This document shows positions 47,494 to 60,055 of a stretch of 64,000 bases of DNA, piece by piece. The notes under the pieces were generated by a model that worked only from the letters and a program-made list of their open reading frames with translations, made no database searches and was not told where the DNA came from. A program made the position numbers and the translations under genes. The stretch comes from Ophioderma brevispina. Lineage: Eukaryota; Echinodermata; Ophiuroidea; Amphilepidida; Ophiodermatidae. The stretch lies in the NCBI GenBank assembly GCA_023653785.1, contig JAMKCH010051437.1:62001-126000 (forward strand), in the 5' to 3' direction. How positions within the stretch are numbered: position 1 is the first letter of the stretch; each line of letters opens with the position of its first letter.

Positions 47494-48039
47494 TTAAAGG
47501 GATTAGCAGCGATAATGTGAGAGAATAAAAAAATGTGGAAATGCATTTTTTAAACTTATAAATCAGGGATAAGTATGTACAATTCCATATAACTGCTTTA
47601 ATGTAGAAACAAAACACCAAATAGTGAAAAAATGAAGTATTTAAAACAATTTGTCATACCGTCTCCCCCAAATAGACAAACAGCAGGAGCGTCTCAAAAT
47701 CTACACTGACCAGCTGATTGTGGTTCACACCAGTACAGCATAAACAAAAATCAATAATGTTTGTGTTTGAGGTCAAACTGTATTGATCATGGTGCACAAC
47801 ATCACGCTGAAAATCTGTGATATTAACCGGGAAAGGCTTTTTTGATCTCAAGTTGGAATTTTGATACGCACGTATAGAAATTACAGAATCAGATAAAAAG
47901 TACTGCCTTGTCTTTAATACACGGATTTAAAGCCAACCACTTACAGGTTATGTTCGCATATCCATGCCAGAGTCAAAAATATGAATTTTTATGATTTTTT
48001 CGGTGTTTCGGGTTAGCAAATCGCTGCTAATCCCTTTAA
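47494..48039. mobile_element. TTAA-flanked MITE, family D, 546 bp
   Basis: TTAA at 47,494-47,497 and 48,036-48,039. Inside it AGGGATTAGCAGCGAT on the left is exactly the inverted complement of ATCGCTGCTAATCCCT on the right (16 bp). A related right end is at 15,570-15,600. The frames inside have no transposase features, so it is non-autonomous. Confidence 0.82.
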
Positions 48040-48104
48040 TAAAAAATATTTGTTGCATTATTGCCTTAATAAATGGATCCAAAAGAAGAGCTTGTGATTA
48101 TAAA

Positions 48105-48365
48105 AAAATTAGAAGGGTATTACCCAATCCTCAGCCTTAACCATACCACTCACACAACCAATCCTCAGATTTATCATTAGCTTGTATTTTTCTCATTTCC
48201 ACTTAAAAATATTTTGACTGAACAAGTGTAAATATCTAGTTTACGGTTACCAGAAATTATTAGTAATCCCTAGGCTGTGGTAATTACTGCTCACTTTAAA
48301 ATGGTATGTCAGATTCAAATAAAATTTTGGAATTAAGGTGCGTTGGTGATGGTCTTTCCTATGAA
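48105..48365 (+). repeat. Dispersed repeat R3, copy 2
   Basis: Matches 30,836-31,170 in order: CCCAATCCTCAGCC, AAAATATTTTGACTGAAC, GGTAATTACTGCTCACTTTA, AAATGGTATGTCAGATTCAA, ATAAAATTTTGGAATTAAGG, TGCGTTGGTGATGGTCTTTC. It lies directly beside the SINE at 48,385. Confidence 0.65.
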
Positions 48366-48384
48366 ACAAAGACAATTAAATGTT

Positions 48385-48615
48385 GAATATTCATTATCTT
48401 TCCCTGGAGATGGCCAGCACACCCAAGTGTTGAAAAAATATGTGTACTTTGCCGGAATCGAACCGGCAACCTCCGTATTACTAGTACGGTGCTCTTACCA
48501 ATTAAGCCAGCAAGCCAAGGTTGGTAGAGACGCGATAGATTTAATCTATAGGTGTTGGGTCCAAAAGGTGGCTCTCACTTTCCTAGTGGATAGCATCAGA
48601 ATAGTATACAATATT
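48385..48615 (-). mobile_element. tRNA-Thr-like SINE, copy 1
   Basis: A tRNA-like segment of exactly 73 nt lies at 48,444-48,516 on the minus strand. It has an A box (TGGCTTAATTGG), an anticodon stem CCGTA/TACGG around CTAGTAA (anticodon AGT, threonine) and an intact T arm GCCGG TTCGATT CCGGC with the B box. The acceptor stem (GGCTTGC against AAAGTAC) does not pair, so this is not a working tRNA gene. Upstream (48,520-48,600) and downstream (48,385-48,440) flanks are shared with the copy at 60,056, which marks a SINE. Confidence 0.8.
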
Positions 48616-51149
48616 CATATTTGTTTTAAATTTATACTTGTAGCATCAAAGTATTTTAAAATCTCAAAATTGTTATAATCAGTTGGGGCACCTTTTAATT
48701 ACTGAATATGACAGTATTGAAGTTGCATAGACAATGCAAGCGTGTTCATCTATCAGAGTACCAGGCTCATAATCATGCTCACCTCAGCAAAGATTGAATC
48801 ATTTGTGTCAAACTGAATAGTGCACAGATGTTGTTGTTGCACTTAAGCTCTATTTAGTCATTAACATGTAAACCTCTAGTGTGTCCCAGGGTTTCTAGAT
48901 AAATGACAGGAAATTAGGGCAGCATTGGAAGGGCTGCTAAACCCATGTAGGCATATGTGTTCCATGCAGAATTCACATCCAGGATATTTAAAATGATTCC
49001 AGGAAGCATTAGAAATGCTCATCAAGAACTGTGCCATAATAATGGGCAAAGCTACACTTCAGAATGTTTGATTTTCACCACTGATTTCCAGTAAGTGTGA
49101 GGATTATGTCAGCTCAAAAATAATGGAAAGATTATAGATATTCTGAAGTACAAATTTGGACTCATTGGCAAAAGTTTGTTTTTGTAAAATGTAGGTATTT
49201 AAACATGAGTACATGGACCAGTGGGCTTTGCCTGATACTCTGCAGGGTTAGAAATTTGTGTAAAGATGCGAGAATTGGTTTCATTCTCCTGCATTTAATT
49301 TGTGTATAAACTTAAAAGGTTTGCGAGAATCAACTTGGATTATTGCAAATTTGTTCAGGAGAATCTTTGCAAGAATCGATTCTCGGATTCTTGCTGAAAT
49401 TCTGACTCTGATAAGCCACACCCTTTGTCCTAAAACTGGCAATTTGGTGCTTCGGTTTGTTGGCTATAATTTTTCTATAAATCATTTGTGATCAAACAAG
49501 AAATCTTACCAGTGAATTTATTGGAATTGCTCAGCTTCATGCAAATTAGGTATTTATGATGTAAAATTTGAGAAAGTATACATAGTTTACATACATTCGT
49601 CTTGGATTTTGTGGTAGTTCCTGCTTCAGACTGATACATGAATGTAACAACTAAACGTCTGAGCCAGAACAAGTGCGTGCACTTTGCTGCTTTTTTAATG
49701 AGAGCACACATGAGCAGGAAATGTGTAAAGGTGACCTGCAGAAATAATATTCTAAATTAAATAATCAATATAAGAGACAGGTGATGCCTTTGTTCATCCT
49801 CTGTCAGATATTACTATATTTTCCGGAGTTGTGGTTTTAGAAAACAGCAAATAATAGGAAGTTAAACGAGGATGCCGTCTTCTAGAAGGTCGGACGTTCT
49901 CCTGCAAGGATGGCGCCACAACAATTATAGCTGAACTTTGAAACCGATCATTTATGTCATTTGCTTTTTGCCTTTCTGGTGTTGGAGAAGGGAAAGTTAT
50001 TTCATTAGTTACTGTAAAGGAAGTTATATTTGTCACTTGGTGTGTGATAGCCCTGTATTCACAGCATTAATTACAAATTAAGGGATTCCAGACAATTTAA
50101 TTACAAATACTGAAGTTTGTGTGCTATGATTAGAAATTGTATTGACAGCTTGCAGCATAAAATTTCAGCAGTATATAGAAGTACTTGTAAGTTGTAAAAT
50201 TGCAGGAAATTGATTTCACCTTAGAAATCCAACTGATCTTACAGTGACATTGGCAGTTGGGTTTATGCTAGCAGGTGTAGTTGTTAGGAACCTTGGTTTG
50301 ATGTGGCCCTTCAACAGGAAGAACCTGCTTGGCAAAAGTTGGCATTGCAGTTTAAAAATAGCCTTTAGACTCATTTTAAGCATGTTGGCCCCATTGCTCC
50401 ATTGATTAGCTTTTCTATTGGCCTTGTATGAGTATGTAGGTAATAGCTGTGTCAAGCATGTTTATGGACCCTTCTTAAAGAGCTCGGCATTGACAACAAC
50501 AGCAACTTTTCCTGTCTAACTTCTGTCATAATTCCTGACATGCCTGCCTGCAGCATCTACTTCAACAGCTGGTTCTACATGAAGGACTTCATATCATGCC
50601 ATCCCTCAAGGCAATGTCGGCAACACTGCGTACGTTCTCCTCTCAAATTAAAATCATTGAAATAGAAGAAAAATTTATACCCAGAATCCAGACATCGTCT
50701 TTTAAAGGAGCAGGCGAGCGAAAAAAGCTCCTCTGCCGTTCTAAGGAGAGCGTAGAAGAGCGGTTGATAAAAATCCCTCCAGCCCACGTAAAAGGAGTGA
50801 TTTATTATTCAAAGCTATAAAAATATAGTCTGGTACAACAGACTATCTCTCGGGCTCGGGCTGGAATTGTAACAGTGAATAACAAGACTGCAGCAACCCA
50901 TAATTAAACAGTAGTCGAGTAGTTATTTTATCACAATGGTGTATAAATTTACCATTTTAAGCTGACTTTGAGTCCCACATGAAAAGTAGCGCCTTAACTC
51001 AAGTTTAATATTTCGTTAGAGGCAACAGAGAATCACCGATCACCCCATTTCCATGTTTTATTTTGGTGACAAGTACAAATTTAGGTTAACTTCCATCCAT
51101 AGTTTATTGTAATAGTACGAGTAGGCCTAATGATGTTTTTGCTGCACCT
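48616..51149. other. Gene-free sequence
   Basis: No gene recognised. Frames of 60-80 codons near 49,475-50,820 overlap on both strands and carry no domain. Confidence 0.45.
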
Positions 51150-51730
51150 CACACGCGTGAATCTGTGAAGATGTTTTAGCCTGTCGAGCTGTCTTCTGCA
51201 TAGATCCCACCCAAACTTCTGTGACAAGCAAGCTGCCGTCAATAACTTCCTTCATATGACCAATCTCCCCGAGCGTAACTTATCACCTGACTTAGCATAA
51301 ACCCTTTAAAGCACCTCGTACGAAGACGGAAGAGGTTATTTTTCCGATTACTTCGCGTAAACAAAACTACAGAAGAAGCATGAAGTGTCAAACAAATCAT
51401 CGTAGTCTGCTAAAAAATCGAACGGTTACATCGTGCTTTGTCAGGTTACTTCTTACTTTCCGGTAAATAACAGACTGGCAGTAAAGGTCAGCGCACGAAC
51501 TGTACTGTGTTGCATGCTTTCACACGTGTCAGAATTGCATCTTCAAGAATTATCTCGGTTTTGTGGTCACAGATCCATTGTTTTTTAATGAATGTGGCAC
51601 GGACGATCAGTATGTCTCGGACCTGGCAAGGCGCGCGATAATCGCGCTCACATAAAGCACGTTCAGAACGCGCTGAGCGCTCGATCGGCCGTGCGCCTTA
51701 AAGACATGTCACTGCGGAGAAGCAATTCGA
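51150..51730. promoter_or_regulatory. CpG-rich patch, possible promoter
   Basis: CpG density rises sharply, peaking at 51,590-51,710 with GGCGCGCGATAATCGCGCTC, AGAACGCGCTGAGCGCTC, GATCGGCCGTGCGCC. The peak holds a dyad GCGCGAT-A-ATCGCGC (51,633-51,647) and GAGCGCTC. A 73-codon plus frame at 51,592-51,813 covers the peak; its translation is rich in Arg, Ser and Lys with no recognised domain. It may be a promoter with a first exon, or a CpG-rich repeat. Confidence 0.3.
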
Positions 51731-51813
51731 TTTCAAAGTTACCATCTAAAACAATGAAAGGTGTCCAGCATAACATACTTCTGTGGCTTAGATTGACATG
51801 GTTTCAGAATTGA

Positions 51814-52429
51814 CTTAGGTTTTTAGTGCCAAATTGTGAAAAAATTCATATCTGAGCAAAAATAACCATGTTTAATTTTTAAGATGTTCTTTCTATGGGT
51901 AAAATTGGGTTCTTAATTAAATGAATTTTTAATGTAATCGAAAACCCGGTACACAATGCACATTTTGGCTACAAAATAGTTGATTTTGGGCACTTTTTGG
52001 TCCAGAAATCACACTGTTCGGGTGACAAAATTTTTCACCTACCAACTTTGAATACTTACAGAGTCTACAATATACATCTATATGACCCTTTAAAGTGTTC
52101 ATATATCAGTTAATGTACTAACTTATGGATTCAAGTATTTGTTTATCATTATTTCATAATTTTGCAACAACCAGAACCAGTCAAGTTTGACATGTCCCGT
52201 GACAACATTCAAAATTAGCACTTCGAACAAAATTTTGCTTTGCACATCACATCTCTGGAAGGAAGGGTCTACAGTGATGGTTTATACCTTTCAGTTTTAT
52301 GCAAGCATTTAATAATCAAATTGATACCTAACTTGCTTCATTTCAAGTATAGGAATAATTCCAAAAATACAAAAATGTTTCCCCTATCCCTTGATTTTTC
52401 CAATGCGTGAAAAAAAATATTGTTGTTCA
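51814..52429. other. Gene-free sequence
   Basis: AT-rich; nothing recognised. Confidence 0.5.
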
Positions 52430-52760
52430 ATAAAATTGGAACTACGAGAAAACTAAAAGAGCTATAGGCCTTGAAAATTTATCGATTATGCCAAAACAAT
52501 TCCCTATATTTATGGTATTAACTTTGTTTTACCTTGTCTAAATTGAGATTTTTTTTTTTATCAATTTGCGGGATCCAAATTTTACCTAAAAATCGGCACT
52601 TCGAGAACCCGTGAAAAATAAACGAAAAGGGTGACATCATTGAAAAGTTAATCGATTGTGCCCAAGACATATTCCCACAAGAATATGTCATTAAATTTTT
52701 GTCAACTGCAAAATATTTGAGAATTTTTTTTTTATCAAAGCAAGATGCAATGTATCACAA
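52430..52760 (+). repeat. Tandem duplication, unit about 165 bp, diverged
   Basis: Unit 1 from about 52,434 and unit 2 from about 52,596 share AAAATTGGAACTACGAGAA / AAAATCGGCACTTCGAGAA, GAAAATTTATCGATTATGCC / GAAAAGTTAATCGATTGTGC, CAATTCCC / CATATTCCC, and a TTGAGATTTTTTTTTTATCA / TTGAGAATTTTTTTTTTATC end. Divergence is high. Confidence 0.6.
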
Positions 52761-55700
52761 AATACCATGGTTTTCTATGGGACTTGGCATTGCGCAATAC
52801 CCAAAATCCATATCTCCGGAACGCTCCAACCTTTTGCATTTTTTACTTCAGATTTGGATTCTAACAACATTTTTACTTAGAAAACAATTTTTGTTTCAAC
52901 TGTTAAAGCACCTTCACATTTTTTACACTTTTGGGCAGTAAAACCTAGGTCGAATCTGAAACCATTCATATATTGTGTTGTCACTGAGAAATAATTATAC
53001 AAGTATGAGCATGCTTAATTAATTCATACATGTGGGGCATCTGCCATTCTTTCCCCAGTTTGTTATAAAGTGCGAAAGTGGATTATGAATACCCAGATGT
53101 TCCCCTGTTGATATAGTGGGGGGGGGGGGGCAATATTAACTATTGATGATTAATACCAAAACAGACAATGGAGTTTACAATGGGGAGTACTGAAATAGGT
53201 AAAATTGTGGCAGGGAATTAAGGACTTTCAAAAAAAATTTTTTTAATTTTTTTAATTTTTTTACTTATATATAATAACAAGTGTATGTAATTTAAAATCT
53301 AGTGGGCTGAGGTAATTTTGCTTCTCTACTCATAACCTTTTTGTCATATGCTTAGGCAGCAACTAGCAGGTTTCCTTACTTTTGCCCAGTCTGTGATTAA
53401 CTTGAATCAACAGATTCATCATTGTATGTTATTGAAGGCGACGTTTTACTAAATTGAACTGCAAGTGCAAATTGAAGACAGTGACAATGTGGCGGAGTAA
53501 TTGGAACAGGGCCTACATCTTGATTCATAAACTAAATGACATCAGAAACCATCCAGGAATCAAACCGATGGCTTTTGCAAAGACTCAATTTTCATTAAGA
53601 AGCATATACATTTAATAACTGCAGATGACACAAGCAAGAATAAGCGCACAGAGATTGGGATGCCGGGACCCCCCTGAGCACCCTGGTGGCAGCTAGCCAG
53701 CGTTGCGTGAACGTGCAGTTGCAAATTCTCTGCCCTTGTGTGTCGTGAAACCGATCTTGGCTACAGAAGCCAATTTCCTGATTAAGCGACGTTGGAAGAA
53801 ACACATGACATTTTCACTATTAACCTACCAATATCCCATTGAGCCCATTGCACTGGCCTTTGTTCAAACCTAAATAACCAGCCAGGTCGTTCCATCGTTG
53901 CAAAATTGACAAAACGTTCTGCAGTCTTGAGGGAAAAAACATCAAGAGCCGCGCAGTATGCTAAACATTTAATTGGACATTTGCACAATTTGGTAAATAC
54001 AAGTTCATTGCTCAGAGAACATTGCCCAACAGTTAGCAACGTGCAGCTTGTCATTAAGTTGAGGTTTTAAATTGGAGAAGTTTGTGTCAATTTGTGAAGT
54101 GGATGAAAATTTAACAAATTCAACTGTAATCTATTTGGTGGATACAACTTGGGAAAGCAACCTAATTATCATCTTCAATGGAATAGGGAAAGAGCCGTTT
54201 ATCTAATCACATGTTAATGCTGCTGATATTTTTCTCTTTTTCTACTCATGTAGGTTTGTGTGTGGGTATGTATTTTTTTTATTTTTTTTATTGTTTTGTT
54301 CAATTTTGCATTTGGTATCTCTTGAAGCTATCTACAGTCGATAGCAGAATATCAACCGGTAATTAGTGAGTTGTTTCATTGGCAGATTACACTTATTAAT
54401 GGCAAAGGCTGACAAAAAACACACTTTTGAGGGGATAAGAAAATTTTAATTATCCTGTATTTGCTGTGATAAGATAATGTTTTTTGGGTTTAAAAATACT
54501 CCAAATGACTGTCACTGTGTAATATTGTAAAGTTTGTATCTATTAACAAGGTTAATTTATAAAAATGGGTTTAATCAGTCAACATTTATAAATGTGAGTG
54601 AACATTTCCTTAATCTGTAAATGAACTTAAGTCAAGTGCAATGGACAGTAATCCGAAAATGTCATATGGACTTTGCAGGAAAGGAACGTGAAAATAACCC
54701 GCAAGTTAATACTGAGCCTATCTTGGTTCGTAGAATCAGAATGCATTGCTCTGTGCATGTCAAAAGGTGCTTCATCAAACTTGACCTTTATTTTACATGA
54801 TAACTACACCAATTTTCATTGGTCATTCATTTGATTTTTTATGATTTAATCAATCAATTCAAGACTGATAAAAAAAGCTAATGCATAACAGATATATATT
54901 TTCATTGGGTACTCAGAGGTGTATGTCATGTAAATGAGCCATCCGATATACTGTAAAAGTGGTAGTGCTCATGGGTTATCATGCACATACTGCGCCAATA
55001 ACCTCTTTATCAGATGCAAATTGATGTTGATATTATTCACTTGGTGAGGCGCTTTCTTGAAATACAGAAATTGTGTACTATCATTTGAAATAACCAATGT
55101 GATTTAGGTTGTATAAATGGATTGTACACCTTTATGTGGTGAAACTTGCTGCTGGTGGGAAAATTTTAATATAATTTTTTCCCCCAGGAAAGTTGTGAAC
55201 ATATGACTTGCAGCAGTGCTGCCCCCAGAAATTCTCTCTTTTTTTTGGTGTATTTAATGCCAAAATATGCTCCATAAAATCGCTTCTAGAAGCATTAAAA
55301 TAAATTTTAATATCCCCCTTTCCCTCACCAGTTCTCACATAATCCAGCGGGCAGAATGAGCGTCAATCTAAATCCCAGATTCCCAACTTTCCATGCTAGA
55401 TTTGCTGCTTATTCCGATTTCCAAAAGAATAAGTCAGCACTGTTGATATCATGCACAAAAATCAGAACAAAATCATTAATTTTAAAAAGGAAAAGTGATT
55501 TTTTTTCCATTTGAATATTGCAAATAGAATATTACGATTTTCATATTTTTGAAATTGCATAGTTGCTTTGGCAGAGAATCAAAAACAAGCATGATTTAAA
55601 GGAGCTTTTGTGAGCCATAGCCTCACCCCACAACTTAACCTTTTTACAGTTTAGGATCTTTTTATATGTCATCTTACCAATGGAATAAGCATTGTAGACA

Positions 55701-57446
55701 TGCCTATCTTAAACATGCAGATATGCGACTTCACTAGAAATTCATACTCTTCTGGTGTTTTCTGTCAGCATAAAATGATCCAATACAACATATAAAGCTT
55801 TGTTAACGCTATGATACCAACATTTATTAATGCATACATCGTGCATTATCATAACCGACAGAAATTTTGGAAAGCCAGTTTTTTTCTCAAGGATATTATT
55901 GACCCATAACCACCCAAAAGTTAAATCACAAAAAAGCACTCGATAATCTACATGTATACATTTCTACTACAAGATTACATTGTTTTCACATTTCCAAATT
56001 TCAAGAATACCCCCCTAAATAGCAACTTATCATTGTCCTTTAACAAAACATTTAGTACAAGTAAAGAAATAACCCCGTTAAAATCGTTCGGGGCTTTTTT
56101 GAAAAAATTTGGTGAGGATGCCCTTATTATTTGTTTTTTTATTTTTTTTTCAAAATAATACCCGCCATGAACTAAGATGGGCACCATGATATATTTGAAG
56201 ATAGAGATTTCGTTGTGGAATAGTAGTCTAAGAATTGAAGAAATTGCTCAACAAAAATGAATGGTATCCTCATTTCTCTTTTAAAATAGGTATGAGATTC
56301 AATAGTGCCCGATATTTTTGTTTGGACTTTCGTTTTTCCCCCCTTTTTAGCCGCCTTTTTTCTTGGTGTTTGTTTTTTTTTTAAAATAACAAATAACAAA
56401 AAATCGTGTGCGGCGTCCAAAAAAAATGGAGCGGCGAGGACGACAACTGCGTTTTTTTCTTTAACTTGGCCTTATGAATCATCGCCTTATACTGTTTAAC
56501 CTCAAAGATAGGCTTATACCCATTTCTTTCCAACATACCATGAAGGTTAATTGGTGATTGGCAATTAACCATTACCATAATTGACATGAAATTGATTTTA
56601 AGTTCAGGACAGATTTGAAAACAAATTAAGCAAGCAATATGTGTGATGAAAGTGTTAGTAATCTAAAACTGATAAGCTTTGCTTCATTCTCAAGGCTGGG
56701 CTAAATTTAGAAATATACCCAATTAATTTATGTCCAACTTTCAATTGGAGACCCTTCTGTGTTGTACATGTCTCTTGTGCAGTCACATACTACAACACTG
56801 GATGAATTATTTATTTAGCTGATAGCGTGGCAGGATTTTGGATTTTACATTCAAATCCAGTGTCCTTTTGAAATACATTCCTAGTGACCTATGGAGCTAC
56901 CTGTTGCATAAGAAAGTGTAGGACCTTAGACTAGGTATACAGATAACACTTTCAGTGCTAGTTGTAATATGCATGGTTATATTCATTAATTATTACAAAT
57001 TTAACTTTAAATAGCTGGAATTTTTATACAACTTGCTCATTTAGAAAAGATTTTGAACCTGGTGATTCCAAAATTAGAATATGCACAACTGAAGGAAGAA
57101 AGGATGAAAGAAATGCTCAGATTGTTTTCATTGAATTCAAACTTGAGAAGATTATAGGCCACAAAGCTCATCATTACAATGAGCTCATTTGAATATTTTG
57201 TGTGTACGTGCATGCGTGAGTGTTTTGTTTTTGGTTTTTTGGAGGGCCCATGGTAGTGATAGTTTGGGTTTACTAGTATTTGTTTTTTTTTCCCGCTAGC
57301 ACGCCAATAATAACAACACAAAGTCATATGCATCGAGGTAAATGGTAACCTTAAGCAAGATAGTGTTTTTACCTTGGCGTTTCTGCAGCCACTTAAGTAA
57401 TGAAACCATTCCAATGTGCTTTAAAACAAATTCACATAAATCCTAC
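52761..57446. other. Gene-free sequence, 4.7 kb
   Basis: G13 at 53,118-53,130 and an A/T tract with TTTTTTTAATTTTTTTAA at 53,230-53,263. Minus frames of 69 and 90 codons at 53,595-54,054 sit in slightly GC-richer sequence but show no domain. The minus frame at 57,037-57,414 (125 codons) also has none. No gene is claimed. Confidence 0.45.
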
Positions 57447-57870
57447 ATAGGGATCACTTTGTCCACTGTTGTCTGTTGTTGTCGTCTGTTGTGAAAAAGG
57501 GAACATTTGCCTGTAATTAAGGTAATATCTGCATATTTCAATGGATTTAAACCAAACCAGTCGTTGGTGCAACATGGGATCCCTCATGTTGAGGTCAAAG
57601 ATCACTTACCAAGGTCAAAGGTCACATACCAAGGTCAAAGATCACATACCAAGGTCAAAGATCACATACCAAGGTCAAGTTGTAAGATAGGCTGAAAATG
57701 TAAAATTGACCTCAAATGAAAAGTTCAATTGGAACCAAACCTGGTTTATAGATATTACATGGAAACCCTCATACATTTGAGGTCAAAGGTCACATATCAA
57801 GGTCAAAAGTCGTATGAGGCCTATTATTCACAAACCGCGATGGCAGGCAACACTAGTGGTATAAGGACCG
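57447..57870 (+). mobile_element. DR1-carrying element, copy 2, with expanded 20-bp repeat
   Basis: Matches 38,725-39,110: CATAGGGATCACTTTGTCC, GTGAAAAAGGG, GGATTTAAACCAAACC, GGCTGAAAATGTAAAATTGA, CAATTGGAACCAAAC and GATGGCAGGC. The right terminus is decayed (GGCAGGCAACAC) and the left terminus is absent. At 57,591-57,680 a unit of exactly 20 bp, AAGGTCAAAGATCACATACC, is repeated about four times, each unit holding one DR1-like site. Perfect AGGTCAAAGGTCA occurs at 57,612-57,624 and 57,780-57,792. Small frames here are repeat translations. Confidence 0.78.
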
Positions 57871-58909
57871 CGATATTTGTTTGTTGTAAACAAAACAGAC
57901 TAGCTATAATTTTACTTTGATTTTAGTTTTAAGAAAGAACTTAAATAATTAAGAGCTCAATCTACTACCGTCTATGTTTCTATTTGTTAGAGTTAAAATT
58001 AAGGTTTATTTTCATAGGTTTGCACACATGAATGACATTTTAGTCAAAATTATTAAATTTTGAAATTGGTTAAAATTCAATCATAATTGTGATAGTTTTT
58101 ATTTTTGCAGACGTAATCATGTTATAGGTGGCATTAGTCCAGAAAGCAAGGGGAAAAGATCTTTTAAATAGGCCATCATAAAATACAGCATGCGTTCATG
58201 GATGTTTCTATGCAATGTTCGCGAATAGTGTATACAGGAGAGTAAACATGCTAGTGCTGACCTTATGACTGGCTGGAGTTCAAATGATCAATAACTCAAA
58301 GCACAGCCATACCTGGTGAACTACAGCTTCAATCCCCAGTACTCCTATCAACATGTATGCCTCGTTTTTTGACAAAAAGGCAGCTTGGTTAAGGTCAGGG
58401 TCTTGTAGCCTGAAATAACTGTTATTGTGCCATATTCTAAGTGTGAGAACTATAATTAAAGCAAGCAGTGGCGTCTGAATCGCTTCATGATTGAGCCCAG
58501 AGATCAATGCCTCACAACTTGTAATATCAGAGGGATGTTACTACCATCGAGGCACAACGTTTAATCAAAATGCTAAAAAATGCATCCTTTCTATAAATAT
58601 GCACATTAATTTGTTCATTTCTGGTAGCATATTCAATAAATTTCAACTTTTGGGTAAATGTATGACTAAGGCTAAGGGGAAAATGTTTTGCTTAGAAACC
58701 ATGCACTTTGCCACGTATGTGAAATTAACCATATAGTGCTATATGGAATCACCATTTTAGATTTTGAAAATCCTCGCACTTGATTCTTTTTTGTTCCAAA
58801 AAAAATCATGTTGCATGTAGCTTTTTCAGATAACTATTTACACTAATTAAAATTTAAATTGTTCAAGTGACTGATTGGCCAATGTCATGCAGCCAACCAG
58901 TCACAAACA
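57871..58909. other. Gene-free sequence
   Basis: No gene recognised. Confidence 0.5.
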
Positions 58910-59060
58910 AGTATGCACGTGCACACACAGCATGCACGCACACAAACACACACAAGCATACTTTAACATGTATGCACTCATTTCATCCCCTCCCCCACAC
59001 ACACTTCACCACACCCCCACACATGCACACATACGTGAACACACACACAATAAAACACAT
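58910..59060 (+). repeat. CA-rich microsatellite region
   Basis: Imperfect CA-rich tract with CACACACA, GCACGCACACAAACACACAC and later ACACACACAATAAAACACA. The His/Thr-rich frames over it are artefacts. Confidence 0.85.
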
Positions 59061-59094
59061 GCAAAATGTAAATAGACAAAAAAAAAACAGCAAA

Positions 59095-59345
59095 GCATGT
59101 TAAGGATGGATCATCTGCTATGACGTCGTGCCCAGATCTTGTTGAAATTGTCATGAAATGCTGGTATTGGTGAAAGAAACATTCCTGTCAAATTTTTATT
59201 TTTTTCCAAAAAGACATTTTTAAGATAATTTACGTAATACATTTTCAAATTCCTGTAGACTTTGTACAGGGACTGATTTTGGCAGCATAGAAAATGGACC
59301 AACATGGCATAATTTTGTGAAAAAAATGCACATTTTATTTCAATT
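59095..59345 (+). repeat. Dispersed repeat R2, copy 2
   Basis: GTTAAGGATGGATCATCTGC, TATGACGTCGTGCCCAGATC, TTGTTGAAATTG, TGTAGACTTTGTACAGGGAC, TGATTTTGGCA and GAAAATGGACCAAC match 8820-9075 in order and orientation. Confidence 0.65.
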
Positions 59346-59519
59346 TTTCCTCAAGTAATTGATGATAAATGTTATTTTTTTTTATGGTTAGAGAAATATC
59401 AAACATCCATACAATGTTTTTACTTTTCTTTGTGTCATAAAAAACAAAAGAACTGGTGGTCATAATGTTAGTACTTCCCATTTTTGGTTGAGTATTTCTT
59501 GAATTTAGAGAATAACCAA

Positions 59520-59940
59520 TATTATCGGTATTTTTGAAATTGGGCCGATTATGACCTTATCGGTATCTGATCGGTATCGGCAAAATTATCATTTTTTACC
59601 GATTTTCTGTGTGCACCGATTAAACAAATAACAAAGAGGTCCAAACTTGAATTAAAATTGTTCCAAACTAATGGCCAAATGGTGAAAATCGAAATTGAAA
59701 CAATCAATTTATTATTTTATGTACACAAGAGTGTGTATGTTATTCCTAACTTACTATTTTGCCGTTTTAGTGGTTTACCTACATGTAAATTGATCTGCTA
59801 CTTTCTGGCAGCTTCTGGCTGTCGAAAACGGCAATGATAACCCCAAAAAATACACAAAAAAAATCGGAATGAACCGATTTTGAAATTTTAAAATCTGTAA
59901 TTGGTATTTCAGATATTAAGGTGATCGGTTAGACACTACT
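59520..59940. repeat. ATCGGTAT/ACCGAT-rich block, possible element
   Basis: ATCGGTAT recurs near 59,523, 59,558 and 59,569; ACCGAT recurs near 59,599, 59,616 and 59,874. ATTGGTATTTCAG near 59,903 echoes the left side. No clean inverted ends or duplication were found. Confidence 0.35.
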
Positions 59941-60055
59941 TGAAATACTGAACCCAGTTTTAATAATTTTTCTTAGGAGTAACTATAACTCCCTTGCTGA
60001 TAAATATGTCATATATGAAATCAAATTTAGATTTTTGCAGTTTAAGTGTTTGATT

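Noticed and set aside
48444..48516. Functional tRNA-Thr gene on the minus strand
   Set aside because: D, anticodon and T arms fold, but the acceptor stem does not pair, and the flanks are shared with another copy at 60 kb. It is the head of a SINE.
53595..54054. Two minus-strand frames in GC-richer sequence as exons
   Set aside because: No domain, no clear splice borders, and Cys/Leu-rich composition without pattern.
57447..57695. Short open frame of repeated Lys/Val/His peptides
   Set aside because: It is the translation of the 20-bp tandem repeat and has no independent support.
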